From assembly GCF_030704535.1 (NCBI RefSeq), contig NC_081811.1, positions 2,868,501 through 2,932,500 on the forward strand: DNA of 64,000 nt, in the 5' to 3' direction. A program made the position numbers and the translations under genes. How positions within the stretch are numbered: position 1 is the stretch's first letter; each line of letters starts with the position of its first letter. The notes below the pieces were generated by a model. That model made no database searches. It was not told the origin of the DNA and saw only the letters and a list, made by a program, of their open reading frames with translations. Source of the DNA: Vitis vinifera. Taxonomy: Eukaryota; Streptophyta; Magnoliopsida; Vitales; Vitaceae. Below are positions 1-11,490 of the stretch, in pieces.

Positions 1-630
1 CCTTTTAGGATATTGGGGTGTTAGTTCTTTACCCCAAGGCTATGATGGAATTTATACTAAAATTGTCGATGAAGTTAATGAAATGGAATTAGATCTCATG
101 AAGCATATTGGCAATATATGCCATTGCAGGTAAGAGTCATAAGTTGATTGTATTGGAGGTGGGGTTGGTTCAAGAAGAATATTGTACTGGTAATTTGGTA
201 TCAAGGAAGCAAGCACACATTGTATTGACTATCAGAGAAGAAAATAATACAAGACCCCATGACCCAAAAATTGAGTGCTATTCTAGTGAAATTACTCAGG
301 AGCAAGGGAAGTAGTGTTTGTTTGGATACTTACTACTTTCTATTTTTAAAATAATAAATAATAATAATTTCTATAAAAAGCTTGATAATTGGGAAAAATA
401 TGCCGCTCCCTTTGAATAGTAAGAAAGAAAAAATAAAGAAAAATTAAAAATAAACAAGGGAAAAAAAGAAAAGAAAAAAAAAAAAGGAAATTTGTAAAAT
501 TAATTTTTTGGATTGCGGCGTTCTGGTAGGAAATAGGGTTTTAAGAGTGGCTTCCAGTTTTGCAAATCTTCAGGGCCATTTGAAGTTTGTCGGTCAAGTC
601 CTGTGATTTAGTTCCAAAAATTCACTCAAG
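1..630 (+). repeat. 5' flank of mTERF copy 1, duplicate of 2541-3459
   Basis: This stretch is a diverged copy of the region upstream of mTERF copy 2. Both begin with the same words around 'ttagttctttaccccaagg' and both reach the gene through 'ggattgcggcgttctgg'. Between about 400 and 510 the copy-1 flank is a purine-rich, A-rich tract. The copy-2 flank has about 190 bp of ordinary sequence there. No gene is supported; the short open frames are not shared by the duplicate. Confidence 0.6.
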
Positions 631-1832
631 ATGTTTGATTTCCTCAGTAGAACACTTCGTCGCTCGGCTCCGAATATTCAGAATTCGTCCTGTTTTCGTG
701 AAAATGTGTCTCTGGTTCTCGTCAGAGGCTTATCATCGTCCTCAAACAAGATATCAAAAGCGGCGGACCAACAGAAACAACACTCTTTTACAGTGTCTTA
801 CCTTGTAAATAGATGTGGGTTGCCTCTCAAAACTGCTACCTCTGCATCTCAAATGGTACATTTTGAATCCTCAGAAGGGCCGACTCGGTCCTGGCCTTTC
901 TGAAAAACCATGGATTCTCAGATATCCAGATCGCCAAACTCATCACGAGGCTCCCCAGGTTGGTTTGTTCTGACCCTGAGGAAACCCTTCTCCCCAAAAT
1001 TGAGTTTTTCAGTTCTATAGGCATTTCAGGCCATGATTTCACTAGGATTGTCACTCAGAATCCAAATATCTGGTTCCGGAGTGTAGAGAAACGATTCGTT
1101 CCTTGTTATGATTTTATCAAGAGTATGGTTCTCTCGGAGGATAAAGTGGTTACAACTTTGAAGAGAGCACCTAGGATGCTCATGTGTGATATGCAGACAA
1201 GTATTGCTCCCAATATTGCATCGTTGAGGAAGTTTGGAGTGACTCAATCGACTGTGTTGTTTTTGGTGACTGATTATCCCAATATACTGCTGCGGACAAG
1301 CGCCAAGTTTGAACAACATGTCAGGGAAGTTGTTGACATGGGATTCGACCCGAAGAAATCAGAATTTGTCCATGCACTGAGAGTGTTTGCTGGGATGAGT
1401 GAGTTGAGTCGAGAACGTAAAATGGCGATTTTAGGTGGTTTGGTTGGTCGGAAGAGGAGATTCTGTCGGTCTTAAAAACGCATCCCATGTGTGATATTAT
1501 CGGAAAAGAAAATAATGGATGGGTTGGATTTCCTGATGAATAAAATGGGTTGGCAGCGGGAGGCTGTTGCAAGAGTTCCTTTGGTTCTTTGTTATAGTTT
1601 GAATAAGAGGGTAATTCCGAGGTGTTCAATTGTGCAAGTTCTGCAGTCCAAGGGTTTGTTAAAGGAGGCAGATTTTTATTTATCTAGTGTGTTGATACCT
1701 CCTGAGAAGGTCATCTTGGCCAGGTTTGTCATCAAATATGAAGAACAAGTTCCTCAGCTGTTGAGTGTCTATAAAGGGAAATTGGGTCTTCCGGAGCTAG
1801 GCTTTGGGTCTGAGGGAATGAAACAGTTGTAG
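631..1832 (+). pseudogene. mTERF-family gene, copy 1, frameshifted pseudogene
   Basis: The sequence aligns end to end with the intact copy 2 but cannot be translated in one frame. A single base is missing next to 881, so the first frame stops at 901-903 after 90 residues. The second frame (used from about 882) is lost again by a 1-base gap near 1430, meets a stop at 1473-1475, and is recovered by a 2-base gap near 1490. The remaining C-terminal part then runs to a stop at 1830-1832. The presequence-like N-terminus, the mTERF helical repeats and the C-terminal LPELGFGSEGMKQL tail are all still recognisable, so decay is recent. Family members bind organelle nucleic acid; this copy should make at most a 90-residue stub. 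Confidence 0.88.
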
Positions 1833-2540
1833 TGTATTTTTGACTGCTACAATACAATGACTTCAACCTGGCTCTTTTGTAAGTAATCGTGATTATTTAA
1901 TGAAGGGGTGTGTGGATCAGTAGCAATACTCTTTCAGAGTTTCTTACTCTATCGACCCATGAGGCTTGTCCCAGAAAATGCTAAATTATGCATGTGAAAT
2001 TAAGTTCATTATTCAAACCAATCTAAACTTATCAGGTATTCACATAACTCCTTTTGGCTAAACTTGAATTTTGTTTTTTCTTCTGACTTTTGTTCTATAG
2101 GGTTCCCTAGGGCTGACCTCTGTTTGCCTCCTGTATACACTCTCCATGCCTCAGATCCATCACAGTAATAGAGGAATCCAAACCACTTGCAACTCCTCTT
2201 TGGTTCTTCATCTCAACTCTGCAACTTTCAATTTTGGAGTGTGTCAAGAGAGTTTGATTATGCAATCAATTCTGAAACTCTTGAAAATCTTCCTGGAAAT
2301 TAGTTTCTTTTCCTATCCTGTCCTTTTTCTAGACATTCAGACATTCCATATTCTCTTCTCCCCACTTTTTGTGCTTCTCCTCTCCTTCCATCCCTAAATC
2401 TACCTAGCTTTGTAACCGATAAACCCTAAGAATGTGGTGCATTCCATTCAGTTTCCAAACCCATCTATGTAATCCCCCCAAAATCCATACTCATTGATGC
2501 TCATCTCATAATTTCATCTTATTCAAAGAAGTTGGCACTC
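1833..2540 (+). other. Spacer after mTERF copy 1
   Basis: The first 250 bases match the 3' flank of copy 2 (4666 onward), minus a block of about 120 bp that copy 2 has at 4725-4850. The remainder to 2540 is pyrimidine-rich sequence in which I see no gene or mobile element. An 83-codon open frame at 2146 has no recognisable content. Confidence 0.5.
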
Positions 2541-3459
2541 TTTAGGGATATTGGGTGTTAGTTCTTTACCCCAAGGCTATGATGCAATATATACTAAGAT
2601 TGTTGATGAAGTTAATGAATGGAATTAGACCTCATGAAGTATATTGGCAATACATGCCATTGTAGGTAAGAGTCATAAGTTGATTGTATTGGAGGTGGGG
2701 TTGGTTCAAGGAGAACAGCAAGCACATTGTATTGACTATCAGAGAAGAAGATGATACAAGATCCCATGACCCAAAAAATGAGTGCTATTCCAGTGTAATT
2801 GCTCAGGGGCAAAGGAAAGAGTGTTTGTTTGGATATTACTATTTTATATTTTAAAAATAAAAATAATAATAATTTCTATATTTATAGTTATTCTTATATA
2901 AATAGTATGAATTTATTTTGTATTTTAAAAATTATTTTTAATATTTTTATACTTTCACCAAATACTCTATATCATGATCATTTCAAATAAGTGAATTGTG
3001 TTTTAGTTTTACATTCTATTAGATAATTTTTTTTTATAAAAAAAAACAAATACAAATGTACCATTATTTTTCTATTTTTAGGTAATTTTTCTAAATTAAT
3101 CTAAAATATAATTGGGAAAAATATGCTACTCCCTTTCAATAGCAGTTCCATTCCACCCACCTCTTCATATTTCCATTTTCTCCTGTCAATGAATAGGGTG
3201 AGGATGTGGCATCCAGCTTGAATGGGGGTATTTTTCAGAAAGGGTTGAAGTGTTTTAGATTCAAACGACGCCGTTTAGTTGTCTCTGTGCACTACAATCT
3301 GTCAACCGTTGAACCCTCCGAAACTATATGGATTGCGGCGTTCTGGCAAGGAAATAGGGTTCTAAGACTTAAAAAGTGGCTTCCGGTTCTGCAAATCTTC
3401 AGGGCCATTTGAAGTTTGTCGGTAAAGTCCTGTGATTTAGTTCCAAAAATTCTCCCAAA
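2541..3459 (+). promoter_or_regulatory. 5' flank and likely promoter of mTERF copy 2
   Basis: This is the duplicate of 1-630. At 3263-3276 it holds the near-palindrome AAACGACGCCGTTT about 190 bp before the start codon, a position suited to a core promoter or transcription start region; the function is inferred. This part, about 3145-3325, is absent from the flank of pseudogene copy 1, so copy 1 may have lost its promoter as well as its frame. No TATA box could be assigned with confidence. Confidence 0.4.
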
Positions 3460-4665
3460 ATGTTTAGTTTCCTCTGCCGAACACTTCGTTTTTCGGCTCC
3501 CAATATTCAGAATTCATCCTGTTTTCTTGAAAATGTGTCACTGGTTCTCATCAGAGGCTTATCATCGTCCTCAAACAAGATATCAAACGCGGCGGACCAA
3601 CAGCAACAACACTCTTTTACAGTGTCTTACCTTGTAAATAAATGTGGGTTGCCTCTCAAAACTGCTACCTCTGCATCGCAAATGGTACATTTTGAATCCT
3701 CAGAAGGGCCTGACTCGGTCCTGGCCTTTCTGAAAAACCATGGATTCTCTGATACCCAGATCGCCAAACTCATCACGAGGCGGCCCAGGTTGGTTTGTTC
3801 TGACCCTGAGGAAACCCTTCTTCCCAAAATTGAGTTTTTCAATTCGATAGGCATTAGAGGTCCTGATTTCACTAGGATTCTCACTCAGAATCCAAATATT
3901 TGGTTCCGGAGTGTAAAGAAACGATTGGCTCCTTGTTATGATTTTATCAAGAGTGTGGTTCTCTCGGAGGATAAAGCGGTTACTACTTTGAAGGGAGCAC
4001 CTAGGATGCTTATGTGTGATATGCAGACAAGTATTGCTCCCAATATTGCGTTGTTGAGAAAGTTTGGAGTGAGTCAATCGACTTTGTTGTTTTTAGTGAC
4101 TGGTTTTCCCAATTTACTGCTGCGGACAAGCGCCAAGTTTGAAAAACATGTCAGGGAAGTTCTTGACATGGGATTCGACCCGAAGAAATCAGAATTTGTT
4201 CATGCACTGAGAGTGTTTGCTGGAATAAGTAAGTTGAGTCGGGAACGTAAAATGGCGGTTTATAGCAGGTTTGGTTGGTCGGACCATGAGATTCTGTCGG
4301 TCTTAAAAACGCATCCCATGTGTTTGATGTTATCGGAAAAGAAAATAATGGATGGGTTGGATTTCCTGATGAATAAAATGGGTTGGCAGCGGAAGGCTGT
4401 TGCAAGAGTTCCTTTGGTTCTTTGTTATAGTTTGAATAAGAGGGTGATTCCGAGATGTGCAGTTGTGCAAGTTCTGCAGTCAGAGGGTTTGTTAAAGGAG
4501 GCAGATTTTTATTTATCTAGTGTGTTGATACCTTCTGAGAAGGTCTTCTTGGCCAGGTTTGTCATCAAATATGAAGAACAAGTTCCTCAGCTGTTGAATG
4601 TCTATAAAGGGAAATTGGGTCTTCCGGAGCTAGGCTTTGGGTCTGAGGGAATGAAGCAGTTGTAG
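3460..4665 (+). CDS. mTERF-family protein, organelle-targeted (copy 2)
   Basis: Intronless gene of 401 residues, the usual size for this plant family. Residues 1 to about 45 are rich in Arg and Ser and poor in acids (MFSFLCRTLRF, IRGLSSSSNK), which looks like a mitochondrial or plastid presequence. The rest is a chain of mTERF helical repeats, for example TLLPKIEFFNSIGIRGPDF and VIPRCAVVQVL near the C-terminus. mTERF proteins bind DNA or RNA in organelles and affect transcription, splicing or ribosome assembly; the target of this one cannot be read from sequence. The ATG at 3460 matches the start of copy 1 and opens directly on the presequence. With copy 1 it forms a type distinct from copies 3-9, about 45-50% identical by eye. 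Confidence 0.93.
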   Translation: MFSFLCRTLRFSAPNIQNSSCFLENVSLVLIRGLSSSSNKISNAADQQQQHSFTVSYLVNKCGLPLKTATSASQMVHFESSEGPDSVLAFLKNHGFSDTQIAKLITRRPRLVCSDPEETLLPKIEFFNSIGIRGPDFTRILTQNPNIWFRSVKKRLAPCYDFIKSVVLSEDKAVTTLKGAPRMLMCDMQTSIAPNIALLRKFGVSQSTLLFLVTGFPNLLLRTSAKFEKHVREVLDMGFDPKKSEFVHALRVFAGISKLSRERKMAVYSRFGWSDHEILSVLKTHPMCLMLSEKKIMDGLDFLMNKMGWQRKAVARVPLVLCYSLNKRVIPRCAVVQVLQSEGLLKEADFYLSSVLIPSEKVFLARFVIKYEEQVPQLLNVYKGKLGLPELGFGSEGMKQL

Positions 4666-5111
4666 TGTATTTTTGACTGCTACAATACAATGACTTCAAC
4701 CTGGCTCTTTTGTGAGTAATCTTGATTGTTTTTCTACTTGTTCTTTAAGATCAAGGTGATCATGTATTCAAGATTGTGAAGCATTTCTGCGACCTAATTG
4801 TGTTCTCTTTGAACTGTATCTCCTTCCAAAACATTTTCACTGAAGGGTTGTGTGGACCAGTGGCAATACCCTTTCAGAGTTTCTTACTCTATTGACCCAT
4901 GTTGCTTGTCCCAGAGCCAGCTAAATTATGCATGTGAAATTAAGTACATTATTCTAACCAGTATGAAGTTATCAGGGTACTCGATTTGGCTGAACTTGAA
5001 TCTTTTTTTTTTCTTTTTACTTTTTGTTCTAAATCCCTAGGGCTGACCTAGCAAGATTTTCTCTTCAAATCCAAGGAGTTTGGAGGACCAGCTCATGCCC
5101 CTGGTTCTTCT
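4666..5111 (+). other. 3' flank of mTERF copy 2
   Basis: The first part is shared with the 3' flank of copy 1. It contains T-rich runs but no identifiable gene. The spacer ends at the LTR fragment that begins near 5112. Confidence 0.5.
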
Positions 5112-5261
5112 TCTGAGAAAAACCGCTCCCAACCGTGTAGATATTATCCGTTTTGGACCCAAAGGGGTCCTCACGGCTTTAAAACGCGTTTACTTAGTTA
5201 AGAGAAACCTCAACATATATAGCGTCGGAACTTTCTCCCCTATCCGATGTGGGATGTCACA
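5112..5261 (-). mobile_element. Solo LTR of the TRIM family seen at 30763-31189
   Basis: Read on the - strand this is a diverged copy of the 150-bp LTR at 30763. The order is the same: a TGTGA start, CCCACATCGGATAGGGGA, the block around AAAGCCGTGAG, then GGTTGGGAGCGG. The final bases matching the LTR end are degraded near 5112-5122. There is no primer-binding site and no second LTR next to it, so it is a solo LTR or a fragment. No clear target duplication was found. Confidence 0.75.
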
Positions 5262-7696
5262 TATCATTTGTTTGATTTTCTTCAAATGTATAGCTCTTGT
5301 GGTGAAAACTTCATACTCGCTTTGAAGTGCTCTGGAGGGTTTCAATAGTGGATCTACATGAGTACTGCTCCCAGCACCTGTTCTGAAACAGCTTGGGAGT
5401 GTCTCAGTCCTCTATCTCGTTTTCTCGTATGCTTTCGTGGTTGTTATCACAGTGAAGTGCAGCAAAAGTCACGACAGGTCTCATAGATGTTTCAAAGAGC
5501 TTATTGAAATAGAATTCAATCTGTTAGGGATGTGTTTTTTCCTGCAATCCTGGTATATTCTGCAATGATTTAAGTAGCCTAAGAACACAAGATGGAGGTG
5601 TATAAAAGAAAGTGAGTTTGGTCTGACCGGCTGACAGAGAAGAAGTATCAAATGAGATGGACTTGCTGGGGAACAAGATGGCTGGATACTGTCATCTATT
5701 GTCAGTTATCAGGATGAATTTACAGAGGAGGATAGTTCTTAGCTGTTCTGTTACCAAAGATCTTCTCCTGAAGTTTTTGATTTGTTTCTGGGTATTTTTC
5801 TCATTAGCCTTATTCTTTGTACTGCAGAAAGTCTGAAATTTCAATTGAATTTCAGAAAGACAACTTTCAATTGATGTTATAAAAAGTGTGGTGTATTTGG
5901 AATTAGTTTTAAAAGTGTCATATTTTAATAAATATTTTTTAGAACTATTATATTTTTTTTTGCAAAAAAAATCCATGGGATGGGTGTTTCTAATAACCCA
6001 TGAGCAGAATTTGGATTTTCTTTTCTAAATGGACCTTTATCAAAACATCAGAACTGTTGTGTTTCGTATCTGAACTGCTGCTCTTCCTTGATTGTTTCTC
6101 TTCTTACATTCTTCTGAGTAGAAAAGCTTTAGGGGGACTGAATGGTTGAAGTCATTAAAAAAATGTCAGTTTACTTGATAGTGATTTTAGAAAACGTTTT
6201 TAATATTTGTAATACTTATTTAATTTTTCAAGTATTAAAAAACTTTCTCAAAATCATTACTTCAATAGTTGAAATGGGCAAAAAATAGATTGAAAATATT
6301 TTTCCTCCTGTTTGATTTATGAAAATATTAAAGAAAAAAATTATAGTAAGAAAAATTATTGTGTGTTTTTCCTTTTTCCTTTTCTAATTTGAATTCCATG
6401 GAAAAATGACGAAAAAAAACAAAAATGCAAGGGCTTACTTGTGTTTTTGTTACATGTTTGGTGATAAGAAAAATAGAAAACAAAGTATTTTTCAAGGGTA
6501 TATGTAATTATTTTCATTTGTTTTTGCAAGGTTATTTTAAAAAATGATGGGTAAAATATGAAGAATAATTGAAAATATGACACTATATATAAAATTTGTT
6601 TTTTTTAAAAAAAGAAAAAGAAAATAGGTTAAAAATATTTCAAATTATTAAATAAATTTTTATTTCAAAAATAAATTTTTATTTTTAAAAACATGGGAAA
6701 TAATTGAAAATTAATATTAAACATACCCTTTCTCATTACTCATTAGATTCTTCAATTCTTTGGAAAAATATTATGAAATTTTCTTATATTTTTTTAATGA
6801 AATTTTTTAAAGCCAAACATGGTCTCATTAATGTGGGAAGTTTTTTCATCAAATATTTTTTTTTCTTATAAAGGAAGGCTTCTAATTCATTTAAAATTAA
6901 GAAATTTTTTATATCACCTATATAGTATTATATCAAAGTTCCATATAAGATTAATATTATTAGGGTGGTATTAAAGGTTTATAAAAAAAAAAAAAGGTTT
7001 TTCTAATTTAAGTTTCTAAATAAAATTTGATTTTTGAAATCAATTAAGAGACTAAAATATACTTTTTGAATTGAAATTGATCGAGAGGCCTAATCATAGT
7101 TTTCAAAAAATTGATGATTGTGGATTAGATTTTATTCCTTATGTTTTGGATGTATATAATTAGGGCATAATTAAGGTCTTATTTGATAATTATTTTTGAA
7201 AATGATATTTTATTCTTTAAAGTAAAATAAGAGAACAATGCGGAGAATTATTAAAAATAAAATATTATAAATAAAAATTATTTAAAAAAGAGACAATTTT
7301 TTTTTGAAGTTACGGAATAAATGTTTATTTTACAAACTATTTGAAAATATTTTTCAAAAAATATTCCAAAAACGATTTTTAATACCAAATATACCCTTGG
7401 TTTTTTCGAAAAGTCTGCAATTCCTTCAGCATGTATACATTTTTCATAAACTTCGGTGGAGTAGGAAGAGAATCTCCGGGCTCTATTTGTTTAGAGAGAA
7501 AATGGGCTTTGCTTAATCTTACCCTTCTTTTGGTACGGTGATTCGTATGGAAAGCTATCTAGCTGCTGCTGATTCGTTGATATTTGGCTGCCTTGGCGAT
7601 TGCTCTTCTGCAATTGATACTTACAGAGGAGGGCTGATCAAGTTTCGGAGCTTTACGATCTTCAATAGTGGTGAGAAACGCTAACGTCATTTACAA
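5262..7696 (+). other. AT-rich spacer and 5' flank of mTERF copy 3
   Basis: No gene is supported here. From about 6150 the sequence becomes very AT-rich, with many A and T homopolymers. A short inverted repeat at about 6178-6268, with arms resembling GATTTTAGAAAACGTTTTTA, looks like a small hAT-type MITE remnant. Segments such as 7165-7385 have the 'tatttgaaaatatttttcaaa' look of similar elements but are too degraded to delimit. From about 7500 the sequence matches the leaders of the other second-type mTERF genes. Confidence 0.45.
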
Positions 7697-8884
7697 ATGA
7701 GTACTGATCTCCTATCTAAAAAAGTAATGTTGATCTCAAATGTAAGGAAGATTTTGGGAAATCCAAGGACCCAACTGCGTTTGATTGAAAATAGACAACT
7801 GTTTATCTTCAGATCTTTCTGTTCGCCCAAACAACAATCTCTCTCGGTGTCTTACACAAGTGGGTTGTCCCCACAAAGTGCTCTATCTGCATCAAGGAAG
7901 TTACAGTTTGAAACCCCAGAAGGAGCAGACTCCGTCCTCGCACTCCTTAGAAATTATGGATGCACTAATACCCATATCGCCAAAATTGTAAGCAAGTATC
8001 CGGCCCTGTTCACAACCGATCCTGAGAAGACCCTTTTGCCGAAACTTGAGTTTTTCCGTTCTGTAGGCTTTTCAGGGCCTGACATTGCAGGTATTCTCTC
8101 TTCAAACCCTTATATCTTGAAAAGGGGCCTACAAAATAATCTCATTCCTACTTATACTTTCCTCAAGAGTGTAGTGATGGTCAATGAAAATGTTGTGAGG
8201 GTTTTAAGGAAGACACACTGGATTACAGTTCAAAGTGTGCAAAAAGCCATCACCCCAAATATTGCAATTCTGACAGAAATTGGAGTTCCCATGTCAAATA
8301 TTTTGTTTTTGGTGACATGTCACCCTAATGCAGTGATCCAAAACAGGGAAAAGTTTAGTACAAGTGTCAAGAAGGTTGTTGAAATGGGATTCGATCCTTT
8401 GAAAGTTAGCTTTCTGAAAGCAGTCCAAGTGATCTGTGGAATGGGTGAATCAATCTGGGAGCAAAGAATGGAGGTTTATAAGCGGTGGGGTTTGACAGAT
8501 GATGAGATTATGTCGATGTTCAGATTGGATCCCTTATGTATGAGGTCATCGGAGAAGAAAATAATGAGTGTGATGGATTTTTTGGTTAATAAGATGGGTT
8601 GGGAACCTGCAACTATTGCTAGATATCCAACAGTCTTTATGCGCAGTTTGGAGAAGAAGATCATTCCACGGTGTTCAGTGGTGAAAGTTCTTCAAATGAA
8701 GGGGTTGGTGAAGAAGGATCTGTGTTTGGGTATTTTAGGCTGCAGTGAAAATAATTTTTTTGATAAGTTTGTGCTCAAATATGAGCAAGAAGTTCCTGAG
8801 CTTTTAAATGTTTATCAAGGAAAAATTGGTATTTTGGAACTTGGCTTTGTATCTGAGGAGATATGGGAGAAGAAAGAGTTGTAG
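7697..8884 (+). CDS. mTERF-family protein, organelle-targeted (copy 3)
   Basis: Intact intronless gene of 395 residues and the first of the second-type copies. The basic N-terminus includes LRLIENRQLFIFRSFCS, a plausible cleavable organelle presequence ending near residue 38. mTERF repeats follow, including TLLPKLEFFRSVGFSGPDI and IIPRCSVVKVLQMKG (Arg at about residue 325). An in-frame TAA at 7682, 15 bases upstream, fixes the ATG at 7697 as the start. The copy is three codons shorter than copies 4, 6 and 9, the difference lying near the presequence junction. Its central segment resembles that of copy 5 more than its neighbours. Substrate unknown. Confidence 0.93.
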   Translation: MSTDLLSKKVMLISNVRKILGNPRTQLRLIENRQLFIFRSFCSPKQQSLSVSYTSGLSPQSALSASRKLQFETPEGADSVLALLRNYGCTNTHIAKIVSKYPALFTTDPEKTLLPKLEFFRSVGFSGPDIAGILSSNPYILKRGLQNNLIPTYTFLKSVVMVNENVVRVLRKTHWITVQSVQKAITPNIAILTEIGVPMSNILFLVTCHPNAVIQNREKFSTSVKKVVEMGFDPLKVSFLKAVQVICGMGESIWEQRMEVYKRWGLTDDEIMSMFRLDPLCMRSSEKKIMSVMDFLVNKMGWEPATIARYPTVFMRSLEKKIIPRCSVVKVLQMKGLVKKDLCLGILGCSENNFFDKFVLKYEQEVPELLNVYQGKIGILELGFVSEEIWEKKEL

Positions 8885-10996
8885 CATCTCAACTTTACAA
8901 TTCCATGTAATTATCCTTTTTGTCCTTTTTCCTATTTGAAACTTGGTTTGCAGGCATGTTAACTTCTCTTTGCTCTGTTTTTAAGTTGATAATATAATTG
9001 CTTCAACCAGCTTCAGCTGGGGGTTAATTTTGATTGCTTTTTTGTCTTGTTTAGGATGAGTAATGTAGGATGCCTTAAAGTTCATGGAGATGTATATATT
9101 CTGGGGTGAAAGTTGAAACAAGTGTGTAGTCAATAAGAACTGATTATTTTGCATTGATGGTCTTTTCAAGCCCAAATCCCCATAATTTGGTTTGTGGAGT
9201 GCTTCAATTTATCCACAATCCCTTTTTCCTACATGGGAAGTTGCAAGCTGCATCAAGACTTAAGAATCAAAATAGGGTCTAAAAGGCTTACTCTGTTATT
9301 GGCCAAGCAATATTTGAAATGTTATAAATTACTGAAGTATTATGAACTTGGCATCATTTTCTCATTTTCATAATATTTGCAGTGAATTAGTTACCTGATT
9401 TTCAACATACTATTGGGGGTTATAGGGGCATAGTTTGTTCTTTATTTTAAATAAAAGGAGGACATCTCCAGATCGTGCAAAATATCCCAACTCCAAGTTG
9501 TGGGTAGTCCTCCTCTTTAATTCATTAATGCCTCCTTGCCTAGCACTAAGACCTCCCTTTATCGTTTACCTGTCTTTATTGTTTATCTTCATATTTTTGT
9601 GAAGAAATATGGTTTCCTCTGCAAAGCACTTCGATCACTACAAATGAGGAGCGCGCCAATGGATTAAAGCCACCACTGAACTCTACTTTCTTCAGACCAT
9701 GTAACCTATCAAATCTTTCTGATAATCACCAAATGAGGCATGGTTCAAAGTAGCAAAAGATGAACAATATTGATCTTTTATAGTTTGTTTTGGAGAACTG
9801 CGCATCTATGTTTGTTTTGGATTATTTATCTCAGGGGAGCTGTAGATACTCCAAAGATATGAAGTGTAGAAAATCAATCACTCAAATTTCTTTCATCCAT
9901 ACTGCATGCCCTTGGTCTAGCAATTCCCTTGGCGTGGGATTTGTCATTATTAGATTTCATTTACTGCTTCAACTCTTGTTTAGAGGAGGGTGTTCCTCGT
10001 TTGTTTGCCTTTCTTTGCCGCCTTTTGGCACCTTTTATACTCTTCCAATGTCCTTGTGTCTTGCCCCTCTTTTGTTAGGCACTGCTTAATAATTTTATCT
10101 TTTCCAACTTCAGGCTCATGTTTACATCCCCTGAAACTTCTATCTCTACTTCCAAAAGGCATATTTTATTTAATCTTCAGGGGACCGGACTTGGTTGTCA
10201 CCATCTTCAGTAACCATTAATTCACAAACACCCATATCCATGAACCTTACTATTTACTAATGTTGATTAATTTCTAGTGTTACAGTTTAGTTTACTGGAA
10301 TTTTGTCCTTCTGATGCAACAAGCAAGTTTCTCAGTGATTTTAGTTCTACTTTCTAATTTTCAGCACTAATTATGTTTGTAATTGACATTGTTATGAATG
10401 TGGCAATGAGCTAATGACTCTAGTTTGTTGCATAAAACATTATTATGAATCATCCCTCATTGTTTCACTTTACTTGGGATTTGATGTATGGAACATTATT
10501 TCTTAGATTGCATCTTTCCAGGCATTGGTTGTTTTTTCCCTTCCCATCCCAATTTTATTTGCACCATATCTCCATAATTTGGTTTTTCTGACTGTTGTAG
10601 GTCCTAGATGAAAAATAGACAAGCAAGAAATCTGGACTCTTTTATGTTTTGAACTTTTGGAAGTGATGGTTGTATTGTAACATTTCTCTTGCATGTGAAA
10701 AATGATGGTAATTTTACATTCCTCTTACATTTCCCCCTTCCATCTTCTGCCTTTCATGGTTCTTAAAGTTCTGCTTTGAAATGGTGAGTTTTGGATTTTT
10801 AGTGGAAGAAAGGAGAAATACAAATGGCAAGGAGATCTCCTTCAAAAAAAAAATCAAGAAAGCATATAGAGATTAAGCATGATGTGAAAAAATGAAGAGA
10901 GCATATCAAGATGATTGTGCTGTAATTTTAGCAGGAACTAAGTCAAGAAGAATTTTTGCTAACCCATAAAACTGAAAGTTCAACATGGTTAGGTGA
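8885..10996 (+). repeat. Shared downstream module of mTERF copy 3
   Basis: The block recurs in the same order after copies 4 to 9. Landmarks are 'cttcagctggggg' near 9010, a 'gtagtcctcctc' segment near 9505, and 'ggcactgcttaataatttt' near 10078. No long open frame is conserved between the copies, so I treat it as non-coding duplicated flank, possibly including transcribed 3' sequence. Confidence 0.6.
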
Positions 10997-11490
10997 TTTT
11001 TTTTTTTCTTTTTTTGGATAGGTAAAATGGAATTAAATTAAAAAGCCAAAGAAGGCAACACTAAGTACACATGAAGTATACAAGTGAGCACCAAGCAGAA
11101 ACAAGAAAACCCTCCCCTTACATGCAGCCTAACTAATTGATGAAATCAATCATAAACAAGGAATCAACCCTTAGACCTCCTTTGGTCCAATTTAAAAAAT
11201 TACACAAAAAAAAAAAAACTTTTAACTCTTAGTCTGAAAGCTCAACATTACCCTTCTAGTTTTCTCTTTCCAAACAGCCCAAGGCAAAGAGGAGCGACAT
11301 TCCATGCTTTCTTTCTCTTCTTTCCAACACAACAACCATGCCAACCTAGGAGCATTTCTTTGACTGAGGAATGCACCACCTAAACCACTCCAAACAAGTA
11401 GAATATCAACTGCCATAACAAACTTGCCTTGGAGCAGTGGAGAAGAATGTGATCACAAGATTCCTCTTCACCATTGCAAAGAAAACACTC
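10997..11490 (-). mobile_element. 5'-truncated LINE, C-terminal zinc-knuckle region and poly(A)
   Basis: On the - strand the left part of this insertion (plus about 11420-11500) encodes ECFLCNGEEESCDHILLHC followed by SKASLLW, the CxxC...H...C pattern of the zf-RVT domain at the end of plant LINE reverse transcriptases. Downstream are KEMLLGWHG- and KKAWNVAPLCLGLF-like stretches typical of the same region. The 3' end lies at low coordinates, where 10997-11018 is a T tract (poly(A) on the - strand). The equivalent place after copy 7 (about 29436-29450) lacks it, which gives an empty site. It is broken by frame changes and 5'-truncated, so it cannot move on its own. Confidence 0.75.

Noticed and set aside
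108-314. 68-codon open frame in the copy 1 flank
   Set aside because: The duplicated flank at 2640-2820 does not keep the frame, so it is not a conserved gene.
3627-4405. Long open frames on the - strand across mTERF genes (for example 3700-4077 and 4151-4405)
   Set aside because: They mirror the conserved + strand coding sequence and have no family content of their own.
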